From contig NC_088654.1 in NCBI RefSeq assembly GCF_964019385.1, positions 11,520,471-11,584,470 on the forward strand: a stretch of DNA of 64,000 nucleotides. Reading direction: 5' to 3'. This document shows positions 23,401 through 34,929 of this stretch, piece by piece. The DNA comes from Sycon ciliatum (taxonomy: Eukaryota > Porifera > Calcarea > Leucosolenida > Sycettidae). Under the pieces are notes generated by a model. It was given only the letters and a program-made list of their open reading frames with translations, ran no database searches and was not told where the DNA came from. The stretch's first letter is position 1; each line of letters starts with the position of its first letter. A program made the position numbers and the translations under genes.

Positions 23401-26400
23401 CGCCGTTCTGGCGAGATGCGGTTCGACGTAAGGTAGCTCGATCAAGAGGTTTTGTACCGGAGACGAGGCATTACATCACAGCACGTGTCAGTTCGTATCC
23501 CCAAGATGGCCGCCACACAGGTGCCCTGTGACAACTTGCCTGGAGCAGAAAGGCCACGAGGCTGGTCCACTTAGATTTGGGGAAAACACAGACAGCAAAT
23601 TCTGACACATCCTGAAGAACACCTTGAACAACCTCAGCCTGAAAATGCACTTGAAGTAAGGCTGATGGAGGAGGGAGGCATAGCAACAGCTAGCAAACGC
23701 GATTAGAGATCCATTTGACAGCAACGTTGACTGACTTTGAGCATGCGCGGCGGCCATCTCATAAGCTCCTATCGCCTGCACTCTGGCCATTCAATTGAGG
23801 TCCTTACCAACCATTGCTCTGGCCATAGGACTGGATTGTATAGAGCCACACACGGATACCTCTATGTAGCAAGTGCAATGCTGGGCTGCAGCTAAAGCAA
23901 CATAGCACGGACCATGCGCCCCCTTGAAGTCCTGAGCACTCTGATTCAAAATCGACAGTGCCACTGTACAATGCACAATGTACGAGTCCACCGCCCAGCA
24001 CCAGTAGGCAAAATGTAGTGTCTGCTCCCAGGCACAACAGACTACAGAACTGTTGGGTGCCAAAAAAACGAACAGGGTAAGATTTCACCAAGCACGGCAT
24101 ACCAACGTACACACGGTGATTCAACCATGTACAGACTGCAGTACATGAAAATATACAGGCCATCGCCTCCGGGAGATCCTCAAAACTAAAATAAATAAGA
24201 ATGGCCTAGGCTAGCTCAGCTGCGAATGGACTTGTCAGCAACGAAGCTCGATGCAGTGGCCGTAACTCCAAGGGCGCACGTGGAGAAGTTTCTCCGAGAG
24301 GCGAAACGCGTTGTGCTTGCGGTCACTCTCAATGGACCGTTCACACCAAGGCGCTTTGTTGCCAGCATCAAGGTACATCCGCTGTGGGTTGGACGAGAGC
24401 ACAGCGCATGCGCACGGCACAATCTGCGCCGGCAGCATGGCAATCACCCCCCCCCTCCCCAGTTCTCCGGCAGGCGACAATACTGTAGGCTACTACCGTG
24501 CTTTTTCAATTTTTTTTGAGGAGAATATTTTATTCATATGGTGGTAAACAAGCACCTGGCAATATGGCGGTGAATACATGCCGGATAGTAATTATACAAC
24601 AGGAAGAAAAAGGAGATAAAGTGGCTGTGAATACAGTCTAATGCTGAGGCAGACGCGCCTCAGACTGTACTGTTTCACTGCCACTACAATTGAGTACGGA
24701 TGCCGATAGACAGCTACATTACCAAGGTCTCACTTCAGGTGCGCATTGACGGATATTACAATGCTGTCGGGCGGCCCAAGAACGGAGGAGCGCCGAAGAA
24801 CGAACAGGCCAGGACCTCAACCAGCACAGCATACCATTCAGATTCTACACCTGCGACTCAACTGTGCAGCATCGACTTGTACATGACAAATAAGAACGGC
24901 GTAACTTAGGCTACGACTCCAAACCCCAGTTATCGGCACACGAAAGTACTGTAGTACAAATAATACACAAACTAGCTAAGATTAAACTCGGATGCAGAGC
25001 CAAGGATTAAAATTCAAAAAGAGGACCAAAAGTTTACAAGTTGTCCATTTTGTCCAACTCTAACGGTTATAACTATATAATTATGTTAAGCAGAATACTG
25101 TTGCACATTTTTGACTCAACAGTATTCTGCTTATAACCGTTAGTGTTGGACAAAACGGATAACTAAGTCTTGTAAACTTTTGGTCCTCTTTTTGAAACTA
25201 GCTAAGGTACACCTTTTTCAAGTTCAAGCTGGCGGCATCCCTGAAGGAGAATCTTCCAAGCAGAACAGGCTTATGCCTATGGAGAGCCTTGTACAACTCA
25301 GATCATAATAATTATTATGGCCAGACAGGGTTGGGGACCCCATAGGATTTTTTGAGCGAGGTGTAATCCAGGCTTCTCTTCTTTTGTCCGTCACCTTTGC
25401 CTCTTTGACTGCAGGGAGGAATCCAAACAACCCCCTTGGAGAAATGCTCCCCTTTGTTGCACGAAAAGCCGCCCAGGAGAGAGTTCAACATATGAATTTC
25501 GTTCAGAGCTGACCAACGAAAAGATCACGGTTTTATCAAAGGAGATTTTAATCACGCTTACTAACAGGGTTCTGCGTTACAAGTGCTTGTACACAGTAGA
25601 TGAGTACACACATGAAGAACTGTTATAGTTACAACTCGTTGCATCTTTCTTTACACGTCTATGTACATCCATTATCTAATGCCCAGGGACTGGATGCAGT
25701 CTCCCCAAACCGGTTTTCATAGCTTGCTTAGAGAACAAAATTTTCCGACTCACGAACAAGAGTATAGGATAATCATATGAGTCTCCGTCGCGCGTAACCG
25801 CGGACCGTCGGCCGTCCGTCAACGTACTCCAAGCTTTCACTACTGGAGAAAGCTAACCTCTGGATTCCTATTTTCCTTTCGAGCTACGGCATCGACTCTG
25901 GCGTGTTCCCTACCAGACTCTCTTGCGATTTTCCCGTCGGCACGTTGTCTTTCTCTCAAGCGGGCGCGAACAAAAGTTGGGTTTGCGAGCCGAAAATGAT
26001 AAGTAGAGTCGTGTCCAGGCAGTTACCCCAGTCCGCCTCCGGGATGAATGAATGTGTTGTGGCGATGTCTCCGGCTAGGCAATCGGCGAAATGACGTCCT
26101 GATTGCCTTTGCTCGGCACAAACTATTATTGTTTTCCAATCTCTGTGACCAAACACTTACCCCACACAATGGTATCGCATCCAACTCAGACCGCCACGTG
26201 GCTCTGGCTTCGAGAGATCGTCACGGGTAGCCTTCGCTTCGGAGCTACAGGAGAACATGAACTGCGCTGCTAAACGATTGCAGTAGCGACCTTGTAAGCC
26301 TATTGCAGAACAAGAATTGCTTCGAAAGTGTTCGTTGTATTCTTTGGAAGAGATTTCTGCCGCTGTTGAGAATAGGAGCATTTAGGGCACCTATGTTTTC

Positions 26401-27413
26401 GAGTGAAAGGGAGCCTAGCAGGTGGGGGTACAGCATGAGACAGAACCATAGCATTCATTCGAGTCCGGCTGAGGACAGTTTTCCGCCTGGGCATTCGCCG
26501 CAACCTGACACAAACGGTGGCCAGGCTCGACGGGGCATGTCATTTTCAGTCTGGACCGGCGTGCGCCTGCCAGATACTAGTAGTACGTTCAGCGCGGCGA
26601 CTGAACCGCTGGTGAGTCCTTTGGAACCCTGGCGGTCGTCCGTATTAGATTTGTCAGTAACTCACGCGCACACACATAAACACTCACACATGACTGACTC
26701 CGTGCGAATCCCGCTGTAGTGTAGTGCAGGAGGCGAAGGCAGAACTACAGAAACTACTTCTCCTCGCCTCACGTGATTTCCCAGGAAAAACTGATGCATA
26801 ACAAATGGCTGAAGTGAAGAGGTGTTGCGCCTGGTACCGCCAGCAGCTGACTGTCTGTGGAATGCAACGCAAAAGACTTGGAACAATACAACTGATGGAT
26901 CAGCCAGTGCTGCAGACCTACCTTGAACGTGAATAAGGTTTATCTCGGCTGTGGTTAGTGTCGACGGGTCCGGGTTGTAGGAACGTGCAGGACGGTGATG
27001 ATCTCGGTCGAAGTGTTTATACCACACAGTCTCTCCACACAGTCTCTCCTTCTCTTTGCATAATAGCCAGTTGGGCGGACTATTAATACATACACGACGT
27101 ACATGATTGTACGACACGCACATGTATTAGAAGTAATCCTAATGGTGGTGATGAATGGCGACCGTGTCAGTAATAATTGCATCATGCCGCGGTATTATCA
27201 AACCTGGGTTAGTTTCGCCCAGTAGAGACTGAAGTGCAGCGCAACCCGCCTTGACATGACAACTGAGAAGGCATGCATCTAGAGCCCTCTGCGACGCGCC
27301 AGTTCTGGTCTGGTGTTGACTGTTGGACTCGACGATCGGGTTGAGATCATTCAATTGGGATAATGCCGCTTCACCCACTGGCACATAGATCCTGGAGGCA
27401 CCATTGTCCCGCA
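17431..27413 (-). CDS. ETS-domain transcription factor, ELF/E74-like
   Basis: Six exons are supported: 27413-27204, 27002-26922, 22104-21655, 20682-20539, 20110-19112 and 17762-17431 (stop TAG). Every junction is phase 1 and joins in frame, giving at least 738 residues; the 5' end is not found. The last exon holds the ETS winged helix: LWEYIL, the conserved tryptophans, recognition helix MNYDKMSRAMRYYYKR with both DNA-contacting arginines, and RLVYQF. The tail (KIEGRLVYQF) is closest by eye to ELF/E74 proteins, though the loop before the recognition helix is unusual. The 333-codon exon encodes Ser/Asp/Glu-rich acidic tracts and low-complexity segments, plausible activation regions. No PNT domain was seen. 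The 21,655 junction uses a GC donor (CAG|GCAAGT). The two most 5' exons have weak splice signals and are less certain than the other four. The product should act in the nucleus as a sequence-specific regulator. Confidence 0.8.
17817..17838. repeat. (CA)n microsatellite next to ETS acceptor
   Basis: A short CA run preceded by CAGACAGACAGA lies in the last ETS intron, about 55 bp from the acceptor of the DNA-binding exon. On the coding strand it is GT-rich. Confidence 0.8.
18481..18868. mobile_element. hAT-like MITE in an ETS intron
   Basis: Terminal repeats are TAGGGGTGAAA and its complement TTTCACCCCTA. The flanking 8 bp AGAAAAAG (18,473-18,480) and ATAAAAAG (18,869-18,876) differ at one base. 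Subterminal GAGTACTCG/GAGTATTCG motifs are repeated inward from both ends, as in many hAT elements. There is no ORF. Confidence 0.7.
20767..20985. repeat. GAGAGCCAAGGAT-type MITE, hairpin copy
   Basis: Inverted arms AAAGAGCTACAAGTTAC and GTAACTTGTAGCTCTTT enclose CCACTAACACCACCAGTTAC and its complement. It starts GGAGAGCCAAGGACTAA. It lies in the ETS intron between exons 21655 and 20682. Confidence 0.75.
21512..21548 (-). ncRNA. Hammerhead-like motif, weak (H2)
   Basis: On the minus strand: CUGAUGA (21,548-21,542), one extra U, stem II GGUC/GACC with loop AUGAA, GAA (21,527-21,525), then ACGUUGAAACGAU as an imperfect stem III. No convincing stem I is seen. A 25-bp inverted repeat (AGTTGAATAGTTTGCAGGCA near 21,435 and its partner near 21,556-21,580) brackets the motif. 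It is in an ETS intron on the sense strand. Confidence 0.4.
22200..26300. other. Long ETS intron interval, mostly anonymous
   Basis: Apart from the hairpin at 24,985-25,195 there is no supported gene. A plus-strand frame at 24,226-24,373 ends at a plausible donor (ATCAAG|GTACAT) but matches nothing I know. A C run lies at 23,151-23,163. The block AATATTTTATTCATA...GGTGGTAAACA...GCACCTGGCAATATGGCGG (24,525-24,575) recurs at 36,252-36,310. Confidence 0.4.
24985..25195. repeat. GAGAGCCAAGGAT-type MITE, hairpin copy
   Basis: Arms GAGGACCAAAAGTTTACAAG and CTTGTAAACTTTTGGTCCTC are perfect complements. Inner arms TTGTCCAACTCTAACGGTTA and its near-complement follow. The left end has GCAGAGCCAAGGATTAA. 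Confidence 0.8.
26303..26616 (+). CDS. Possible first exon, unrecognised
   Basis: The open frame runs from an ATG into a strong donor (CCGCTG|GTGAGTCC). The peptide is Ser/Pro-rich (HSSPAEDSFPPGHSPQPDT) with no recognised domain. It lies within the interval proposed as an ETS intron on the other strand, which is allowed but lowers confidence. Confidence 0.22.
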
Positions 27414-27780
27414 CTGTCCGAACTCAGAACCATGACGATACTATTAATTTTATTTTAGTGAAGCCATATCTTGACCGTAAAAGAGGGCCGTTATGATACA
27501 TTATTAGTGACGCCATTGTCGCATGATGGTAGTCGATCCCGAGTTGAACGCTGAAGATCGAGCTTTCGTCCGATTCTACAATGTCATATAAACCCAGTCA
27601 ACATTCACTGTTCATTTAGTTCACCGATGCCATACTGTACAGCTCCAGGTCGTGATATGCAAAGTAGAGATGATACTTCTTCCGTAGGTATGTGCATTGT
27701 GATAAAAAAATAAATAAATAAAATAAAAAAATGCAGATCAGTGAGTCGTCCAATTCCATTATAATAATAATATTGACTGG

Positions 27781-27880
27781 TTTTGAGGGAAAGAGACAAA
27801 CGGGAAAAGTCTGAAGAAAAAATTGACTGTCACCACCAGGACTCGAACCAGGGACCCTCGCTTAATGTTATTAATTATTA
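27781..27880 (-). repeat. tRNA-derived SINE, copy 1
   Basis: The minus strand reads CCTGGTTCGAGTCCTGGTGG, an RNA polymerase III B-box, followed by TGACAGTCAATTTT and CTTTTCCCGTTTGTCTCTTT. The same B-box and tail are at 35.16-35.23 kb. The A-box half is missing here. Confidence 0.65.
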
Positions 27881-27900
27881 TTATGGTGCCCGTACAATGT

Positions 27901-28080
27901 TGGACGCAGATGGAGAGCCAAGGATGAATTGATAGCCGAAATAAAGGACCAAGGAGGGAGCTGATTGGCAGAGACATGTAATTGCACAGCGTCAGTACCG
28001 TCGGTCACAGTGTCGTGGACTGTTATCGCACGAGCTGATTGTCAAGTAACTGGTGGTGTTAGTGGACATCATAGCCGCAA
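27901..28080 (+). repeat. GAGAGCCAAGGAT-type MITE, copy
   Basis: GGAGAGCCAAGGATGAATTG at the left and AAGTAACTGGTGGTGTTAGT on the right match the 20.8-kb hairpin. The inverted arm structure is partly lost. Confidence 0.6.
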
Positions 28081-28110
28081 CTACTACCGGTAGTTCATTG
28101 GTAGGGTTCA

Positions 28111-28294
28111 GCGGATTCTGCCGGCAGAAAAATTGGCAGAATTCGGTACTTTTTCTGGTAAGTTTCATGCATGTTTGGTATGTGGATAAAAAAAGGAGCA
28201 GAATTCGAGGAATTGCCCGCCATAAGGTTTGTATGGTTCTGCCAATTTTACTGCTTTTCGAGCAGAATCTGCCACCTTTTCGAGCAGAATCCGC
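28111..28294 (-). repeat. GCAGAATTC-type dispersed repeat, copy 2
   Basis: GCGGATTCTGCCGGCAGAAA at the left and TTTCGAGCAGAATCCGCC at the right are imperfect inverted ends. The interior (AAAGTACCGAATTCTGCCAA on the complement) aligns with 45,912-46,102 in the opposite orientation. Confidence 0.7.
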
Positions 28295-28802
28295 CGGTGC
28301 CTATTCACTGATGCAGAGCTTACAGTGCAGGGATCGGATTCGAATTCTCTAAACTACTAGTAAGTACGTTACTTGATCGCAGAATCCTCCACTAGCAGGC
28401 CCTGGCAAGTGCACAGTCATGTAGGTCGTATACCAGGTATACGGTATGGTATGGTATGGTATGGTATGGTATTGCATATTGATCTATTTGAATTCGGTAT
28501 CTCAACAGTACAATGTACAACTTGGGAAGATCCGAATGACATACATACATAAACATGAAAGTGGAGTAGGTGCTACAGCTGATCATTTTTATCGTATACA
28601 GCTGCGTTCTACAGCTGCGTTCCTTTCCTGACTTCAACACCGTGCAGTCAAAAATACTTATTTATTCCCGTAGCTATGCAGAAGACGTTACTTCAGTAAC
28701 GTCTGGCTTCAGTAACGTCTGGCGCTAGCCAGGGTCCACACAGCTTTAATTTGGTGTTTGTTTGTGTGTTTGTTTGTGTCACGCCTGGCGCTATCCGTAT
28801 CT

Positions 28803-29307
28803 GACGGCAAAAAAGCATAGGATGTTATAAATTTTTGAATTCTCCTATTTTTTTTTCAGGCATATCCTGGGATTCGAACCCGCACTATCGCCCTACATGC
28901 ATTCCCCCATACACTTCGCATTCATACCCATTCTTCCAAGTTGCTTCACGTTATTATCTTGCGTTTGAAAGCCCTATTTGAATATTGCGGGCGGCTGCAT
29001 GTGGCCAGCTGTGTTTGATGGTACGGTACGGGAGACGGTGTCGTATTACCCTCGATCGTACCTGTCCTGTACCTATCCCCTACCGTACCGTGCCATCAAA
29101 GACGGCTGGCCACATACAGCATATTCAAATAGGGCTTTCAAATGCAAGATCACAATGTGAAACAACTTGGAAGAATTAGTATGTATGCGAAGTGTACCGG
29201 GGGATGCATGCAGGGCGCGCGATAGTGCGGGTTCGAATCCCAGGTCATGTCTTAAAAAAAAAGGATTTTTTTAAAGAATTTATAACATCCCTATGCTTTT
29301 TTTTGTC
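28803..29307. repeat. Foldback element with paired tRNA-like B-boxes
   Basis: Two arms of about 250 bp are mutually complementary. GCAAAAAAGCATAGGATG is at the left end, and TATTTGAATATTGCGGGCGG pairs with the segment near 29,110. Each arm carries GGGTTCGAATCCC, a tRNA/SINE B-box, so the structure may be a head-to-head SINE pair. The centre is GGTACGGTACGG...CCGTACCGTGCC. Confidence 0.7.
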
Positions 29308-30580
29308 TAGGTCATCAAGGCAAAAAAGCATAGCGTAGGGCCCTGAGCTTCCAAGCTCTCTCGTTACATATAGGACAAAACTTGTAAAAGCGATGGCTGA
29401 GTTTTGTGATGTTCACAACTTAATAGTGAGTATTGACAGGGACAAAAAACGTCTAAAACCCAAGGCATCCGGCTTGTTCCTGCATTGTCGTATTTCTTGC
29501 AAACTTTCTCTTTAAAGTGGAGAGAACATTTCCGGGAAGGAGTACTTCACGTTTCGGGGCTTCTTCTCTTTCGGGGCTTCTTCTCTAAACGGAGTGTTTA
29601 TACAAGTGTTCGTTCGTTAACTGAAATATACGCACGCCAACCAACCAACCGACCATGCACTACCCCAGACAACGCTTGAATGTATGCCAAGGGTTGAGCC
29701 ATATGACTCCTGGCAGTTGAAAATCTCGTCCGTTTTGCCCGTATCATTTTTGTGGCGTAGAGTCCGTCCGTTGCTAATGTTGCGACGATGATTGTCTTCA
29801 TTTTATCGATTGCGGAAATCATACAAAAGCCTCACTTTGATCACATCTTCCTCATCCTGAGGTTAATTAAACATCTTCACTTGGATATCAAGGCCCTGGC
29901 GGGGCAGCCTGCTGTGATGCTAGGCTGTCGCCTGATGTTTGCTTTGGCCTTGCCTTAAAGTCGTATCGCCATATTCGGCCATTCAGCCAGATTTCTACTC
30001 GTGTCACAGGCCTCTTGGACTAGAGAGGTCTTTCATTGGTTTTCTCGGGAAAAATGTCGTTTTCAATGGGCAGATCAGAGTCCCCAGAAGTCCCAATGTC
30101 CAGTCACTTGTGCGCCCCCTTTAGCAAGACAGTGGCTGCGGTAGGGCGGCTCTGAACAGGTGCTGGCACGACCAGTTACCATGTACACAGCGTCCATACC
30201 CCACAGTAGCCAAGGTACGTTATGCTTAGTCACGGCAGGAGTGCATTGAAACTAATTACTTGGTCATGGTCAGATCCTCACACCAATAAATATCATCAGT
30301 GGCTAAGTCTCGTCTTGCTAAGTGCATGGTAATCAGCCACCACTCAAGTCAAGAGGCGAGAGCCTGGAATACAGTCATAAGCATTAATCATCGTAACATT
30401 TGAAGCGACCCTGAGTGAGACTGCAGGAGCAGAGCGGAATAGGAACTGCTGTACATTGCTAGTATACATGTACGTGTACATGGCTGTATATATAATACTG
30501 GGTAAGACCAGTAACACATCATGAGCAGCACCTACCCTCTTTCCCCTTACATACATGTACATGTACGTGATTGTACACTG

Positions 30581-30670
30581 CTGGCAAATGAAATCCGACC
30601 CCCTGAGCGGTGGGTTCACATTCTTTGCGATGTGAGACCACCGCTCAGGGGGTCGGATTTCAGTTGCCAG
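30581..30670. repeat. Hairpin MITE, copy 2
   Basis: Complete 90-bp copy: CTGGCAAATGAAATCCGACC to GGTCGGATTTCAGTTGCCAG, with inner arms CCTGAGCGGTGG and CCACCGCTCAGG around a 20-nt loop. One arm mismatch (AAATG for AACTG). Confidence 0.85.
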
Positions 30671-30830
30671 TATATACATGAACATGTTCATGTATATACT
30701 GGCATGCCCAACAGTACGGCGATCACTGACTGTCCTGCCTGAGGATGGCACTTGTGATAATAAATAACCCTACCCTGTCAGAACATGGGTACTACAGTAA
30801 TGGCCAAAGACATCCGATGAAAGTTTAAGA

Positions 30831-30968
30831 AAGGAGAGGACCTTTTTAAAAGTTTACAAGTTATCCGTTTTGTCCAACACTAACTATAAGCAGGATACAG
30901 CAGGAGTCAAACTTGTAAACTCATGGTCCTCTCTTTTTAATTTTAATTCTTGGCTCTCCGTCCGAGTT
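30831..30968. repeat. GAGAGCCAAGGAT-type MITE, deleted copy
   Basis: AAAGTTTACAAGTTATCCG and ACTTGTAAACTCATGGTCCT are the two arms. GGCTCTCCGTCC closes the right end in inverse orientation to the other copies. The middle is shorter than in the 25.0-kb copy. Confidence 0.65.
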
Positions 30969-30999
30969 AAATCCAATCGGTTAGGTGAAAGCAGCGCCA

Positions 31000-32100
31000 G
31001 GGCTCATGCTGCTCCTGCGGCCCTCAGATGGGGTTTTGGACCATGCATAACAAAATTGAAACGGAACGTGACAGGGAACATTCGCCTAGCAGGTTGGATT
31101 CTTTTGGCCAAAAGGGTTGACTCAAATGGTGTGTTCCAGTAGCATGTTTCGAGCCAGTTTGGGCCCATGCATGACGTTTCTTCATATCCATCACATGACC
31201 GCATCAATGTAGGATAGCCATGTTCGTTTTTACTCCATTATACAGTATCTTTGCATCTATGGGTCACGTGATGTGGGCCATGTTACTTCCACTGTCCACA
31301 TGCCATGATCACTTTCCACACAACTTTAGTCATATGACGAAGATGTGAAATCAGGGGGAACCTCTTTCTTGAAACCACGGTCTATAGAGGCCCGACAAGC
31401 AATGCAATTGGGAATCGTTTCTCTGCATCGCAAGCCGTCGCAGCTCCATGGGCAGAAGTGATGCATCGCGCTTTAGACACCTGTCTACGACGATGTCTTT
31501 CGCACAAGTCGATGAGAATCACTAACCTTCATAAATACAATGTCATGTACATGCAGATGTAGATGTCCATGACTGGCTATCAAATGAATCCGGAGGGGGG
31601 GGGGGGGATGCCATGTGAACTCTAATCGTGCGAGTATGGTATTTACAATAATATTTTCACGCTCCCTCGCAAAGTCACCTGCCTCAGTGCAGAGCTTGCT
31701 GTGTTTATCAGTTGTAGTTAGACCGCTCTGACTTTGTTGGTTTGGGTCAGTTTAAAGAATGCTTTGTTATTCGCTAGACTTGATTGCGATTGGCTCGGCC
31801 AATCACCCTGCGCTCCGCTGATTAGGCCTAACAAGGTCCAAACACCCAGCTGTCATGAGATTGTGTATCTTCTAACAGGGTGCCCAATATGCGTATATTT
31901 ATTACATGTGCAGCCAAGCACAGGTACACGATTGTCTACTCAGATTTTCAAATCTGTCGGCAGAAAATAGGGGGTGCAGGGGGGGGGGGGTGTGTGGAGG
32001 GTGTCTGCACCCCCGGGCCCCCCTTGCTCCATGTACATGTATGTGTGTGTCCGTCAGGAGCAGCTTTAGCGTAGTCGGGGGTCAGTGTGCAGTCCCTACT
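31000..32100. other. Anonymous DNA with G runs
   Basis: No supported gene. G runs lie at about 31,595-31,608 and 31,979-31,990, and a C run at 32,114-32,131. Confidence 0.4.
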
Positions 32101-32113
32101 ATCAAAGTTAATG

Positions 32114-32413
32114 CCCCCCCCCCCCCCCCCCCATGTCCAGCATCTGATGATTCTGTGGAATTGAGTAAAAAAATCTTCCCTTCTCCGGGGAAAACCCCCA
32201 CTGAGAACGAAGGGAGTGGTAATGCAGACAATTACACAGTTTTGGACATACGTGTGTATGCCATGTACCTCAAATACAACCTGCGACGAAAAGTGGTCAA
32301 ATTAAGACCAAATACCTGGCCAGTTCTTACTCGAGTTTACATGTCAGAGCATTATCTGCAGTGCAGAGCTCCAGGCCCACAGCACTCCTTCACTCTGTGT
32401 ATCATGCCTCATG
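32114..32413 (+). CDS. Possible exon, unrecognised
   Basis: The frame ends at a strong donor (CATGG|GTGAGTAAT). The peptide includes NYTVLDIRVYAMYLKYN and RVYMSEHYLQCRAPGP, which look like folded protein but match no family I know. Splicing to the nearest good acceptor (TTACTTACCAG at 32,727) would give a stop after ten codons, so the model is incomplete or wrong. Confidence 0.25.
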
Positions 32414-32447
32414 GGTGAGTAATAACTAACTTCGACTGTTGTGCCCT

Positions 32448-32458
32448 GTGTGTGTGTG

Positions 32459-32502
<44 letters not shown>

Positions 32503-32510
32503 TGTGCATG
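32448..32510. repeat. (GT)n microsatellite
   Basis: An interrupted GT/GC dinucleotide run of about 60 bp. The frames through it on both strands are artefacts. Confidence 0.9.
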
Positions 32511-33005
32511 TGTGCCAATGTGCGTGCGTGCGTGTGTACGCCATGAGAAGAGTCCGCAGCAAAGCCGGTCATTGGCCTACATCACAGTCCGCTAGACTTT
32601 GTTTACGTTACTTACATGTACATGTACATTGAGTTGTAGTTCAAAACTCTCAATGCAAGAATCGTGTAACTCACTGCTAGATGAGTACGTTGGTATTTTA
32701 TGACTCTATGAGTAACTATTACTTACCAGTATTGCGGACAGCAACCACGGACGAGCGCTGTGAGCTGTTAGCGTTGCTGCTGGCAAGAATTGAACGCTCT
32801 CCTGCTCTGCCAGGCGCACTTTTGCCGCTTCCAACAACACCTCCGCACGCAGTTGCTGGCATTGGTCGCTGCAGAGCCACAGTTGCCATCACTCGATCAG
32901 CTTCGCCCCTGCCTCCGCTCACGCACTCTTCGCGCTAGACAGCCTTCACAGAGCTCTTGCACCACTCCTGTCCTGGTTTGCCGTGCAGTTGGTACTCTTG
33001 TCTGA

Positions 33006-33404
33006 GCTGGTGGTGTGCGAAGACGTAGTGAAAAAGCAAAAACAACTCGCACGTCTGCCGGGAGATGCCTCGCTAGGGTGAAGAGAGCTGGAGGAGACAA
33101 TATCGGGCGCACCCTGCAAGCACTACAGCTTCAGTCAACCAATATCCGTAATGCTAGCAACAGCTTGAAACCACACATCCAACGTTTAGGGTTTTCATTC
33201 AGCCAAATAGATGCAGCGTGCAGAGACAGTGGGTACCAGACTCCAGAGGACGCAGCGATACACAGCCCCGCTAGATTTACCAGGACGGAAGAAATCGCTT
33301 GGCCGGGCACAGCAAACACAACAAACAAGAAACAAGACAACCGCGTCACGTTCAGTTCAGTGTTTATAGTCTGCTCGTTGTCCGTCGCAGAGGATGCAAT
33401 CTGA
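33006..33404 (+). CDS. Uncertain ORF, helical
   Basis: 129 codons from an ATG at 33,015, with an amphipathic stretch (IGRTLQALQLQSTNIRNASN). A same-frame segment upstream is cut off by a stop at 33,003. No domain is recognised. It could be a terminal exon or chance. Confidence 0.2.
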   Translation, partial: AGGVRRRSEKAKTTRTSAGRCLARVKRAGGDNIGRTLQALQLQSTNIRNASNSLKPHIQRLGFSFSQIDAACRDSGYQTPEDAAIHSPARFTRTEEIAWPGTANTTNKKQDNRVTFSSVFIVCSLSVAEDAI

Positions 33405-34500
33405 CTCCCTAGCCATTACTAGTATTCTGTTCGCACTTTGCCGAGGACAAAGGTATTTTTGATTTGAGCATTGTGTGTGGTGTTCATTTTACAACAGGCT
33501 GCACGAAGTCGACGTGAATCACATGAGACGCTTTCCCGATAGCTCCCATCACTCAGCGCGGCAGTTACATGTAGTCTAGTTGAGCATCACTGATACTGAT
33601 AGGAATCACTGTCACGGTGGCACCTCGACCTCGCTCGTCACTGCCACTGGTCATAACGCTGTGACCAGGTGACCCCATGTGATGTAGCGCTAGTGTGGCG
33701 ACGTGTGTGTACGTCTGCCACTCTCAACAACAACAGCCTTGCGACGATTCCGCACATAAAATATTCCGCACATCTGTACTGTAAAAGCAGCCGAGCTGCG
33801 AAACCTGCCAGTTTCGAGGTCGCACTACAGGGATATTGGAGGGGATTTCCCCAAGACTGTCACTCGCTTCAGAATACAGGGAGTGCTGGGCAATACCCGC
33901 ATGAGTCAATGGCCGCTACGTCAAAGCACATGCACGCAGCTAATGAATTCCTGTCAGCAGAGTACAAAGGACGGGTACTGTGCAGACTGAAATGAAAGAT
34001 CAAATACAACAGGAGTGAGGGAATGTTTCAGCCTCTGGGCGACTGGCTTGCTACCAAAAACTAGCTGGAGAAGCGGCAGCATGCAAAGCTACATACATGT
34101 AATTGTTGGGCCCTTGAGGACCATATCCTTGGATTGATTTGACAGTCTACAGGACAACAGTCAGATATTCCCGTACATGTTGCCAATGGCTGTCCATTTT
34201 CGGATCGCAAACGTTAGCCATTTCCTTGACGGGCCACCACGAAATGACACAGCACAGGCGCTGATGCGGACGCTGCAGAGCCGAGTGCGTCATTGGAGAC
34301 GTTGCTGGTGACACAGCACGTGATTTCAGTACTGGTAATCCAAACATGTATTGCTTGTACATGTACGTCCTTTATCACTGAACCAATCCTGTTAATTTTC
34401 ACAATGCAATGCTTTTTTTAAATGTCGTTGGGTAAACTCTAACTACAAGGGAGAACCAACAAGACTGGATAATATTAATACATGTACATGTACAACAAAC
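33405..34500. other. Anonymous DNA
   Basis: No gene or recognised repeat was seen. Confidence 0.4.
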
Positions 34501-34504
34501 TCTC

Positions 34505-34735
34505 TGTCAGGGCGACCACCTGTCCCAGCGGCCAGGTCCCAGAGGACCACTGCAACGAGGACCAAGCCGGGGCGGGGGAAGGGATGCTGCTTGCATGCAG
34601 TCAACTGACACTGGATAAGAATTAAGAAGACCACCTGGTCACAGAGACCAAACGATGTACATGTACATGTATTTAGAACATCCCTTTGAACGGTCAAGCA
34701 AGACATGTTTCACTGGCCTAGTACAGTGTAACTTG
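34505..34735. repeat. Pogo/Tigger-like MITE, degraded copy
   Basis: CTGTCAGGGCGACCACCTGT at the left and GCAAGACATGTTTCACTGG at the right resemble the better copy at 40.5 kb. The shared middle is GGATGCT...CAGTCAACTGACACTGGATA. The terminal CAGTG repeats are partly lost. Confidence 0.55.
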
Positions 34736-34929
34736 AAGTCTTCAATGTACAGGAAGCAGTGGTGTTTCCCTCTTTTTTTGTAGCCCCTTTGCAGCATATT
34801 GCCGCCGGCTGTGCTGACACGGGCAAAGGCGTGACTTCGCCTTTGCACGCTGGTAGGCCATTTAGGTAACGGTTTCTTGTGAAGCTTTTGTGCTCAACAT
34901 TACATTTCAATTGAGTGTTCTACTTATTT

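Noticed and set aside
29540-29600. GAAACGTG and repeated GAAGCCCCGAAA on the minus strand
   Set aside because: Resembles half of a hammerhead-like or LINE 3' motif, but there is no CTGATGA and the repeat is a simple 21-bp duplication.
30285-30310. CTGATGA complement near 30.29 kb
   Set aside because: No GAAA or hairpin within range. The same holds for 32,145, 59,366, 59,704 and 63,858.
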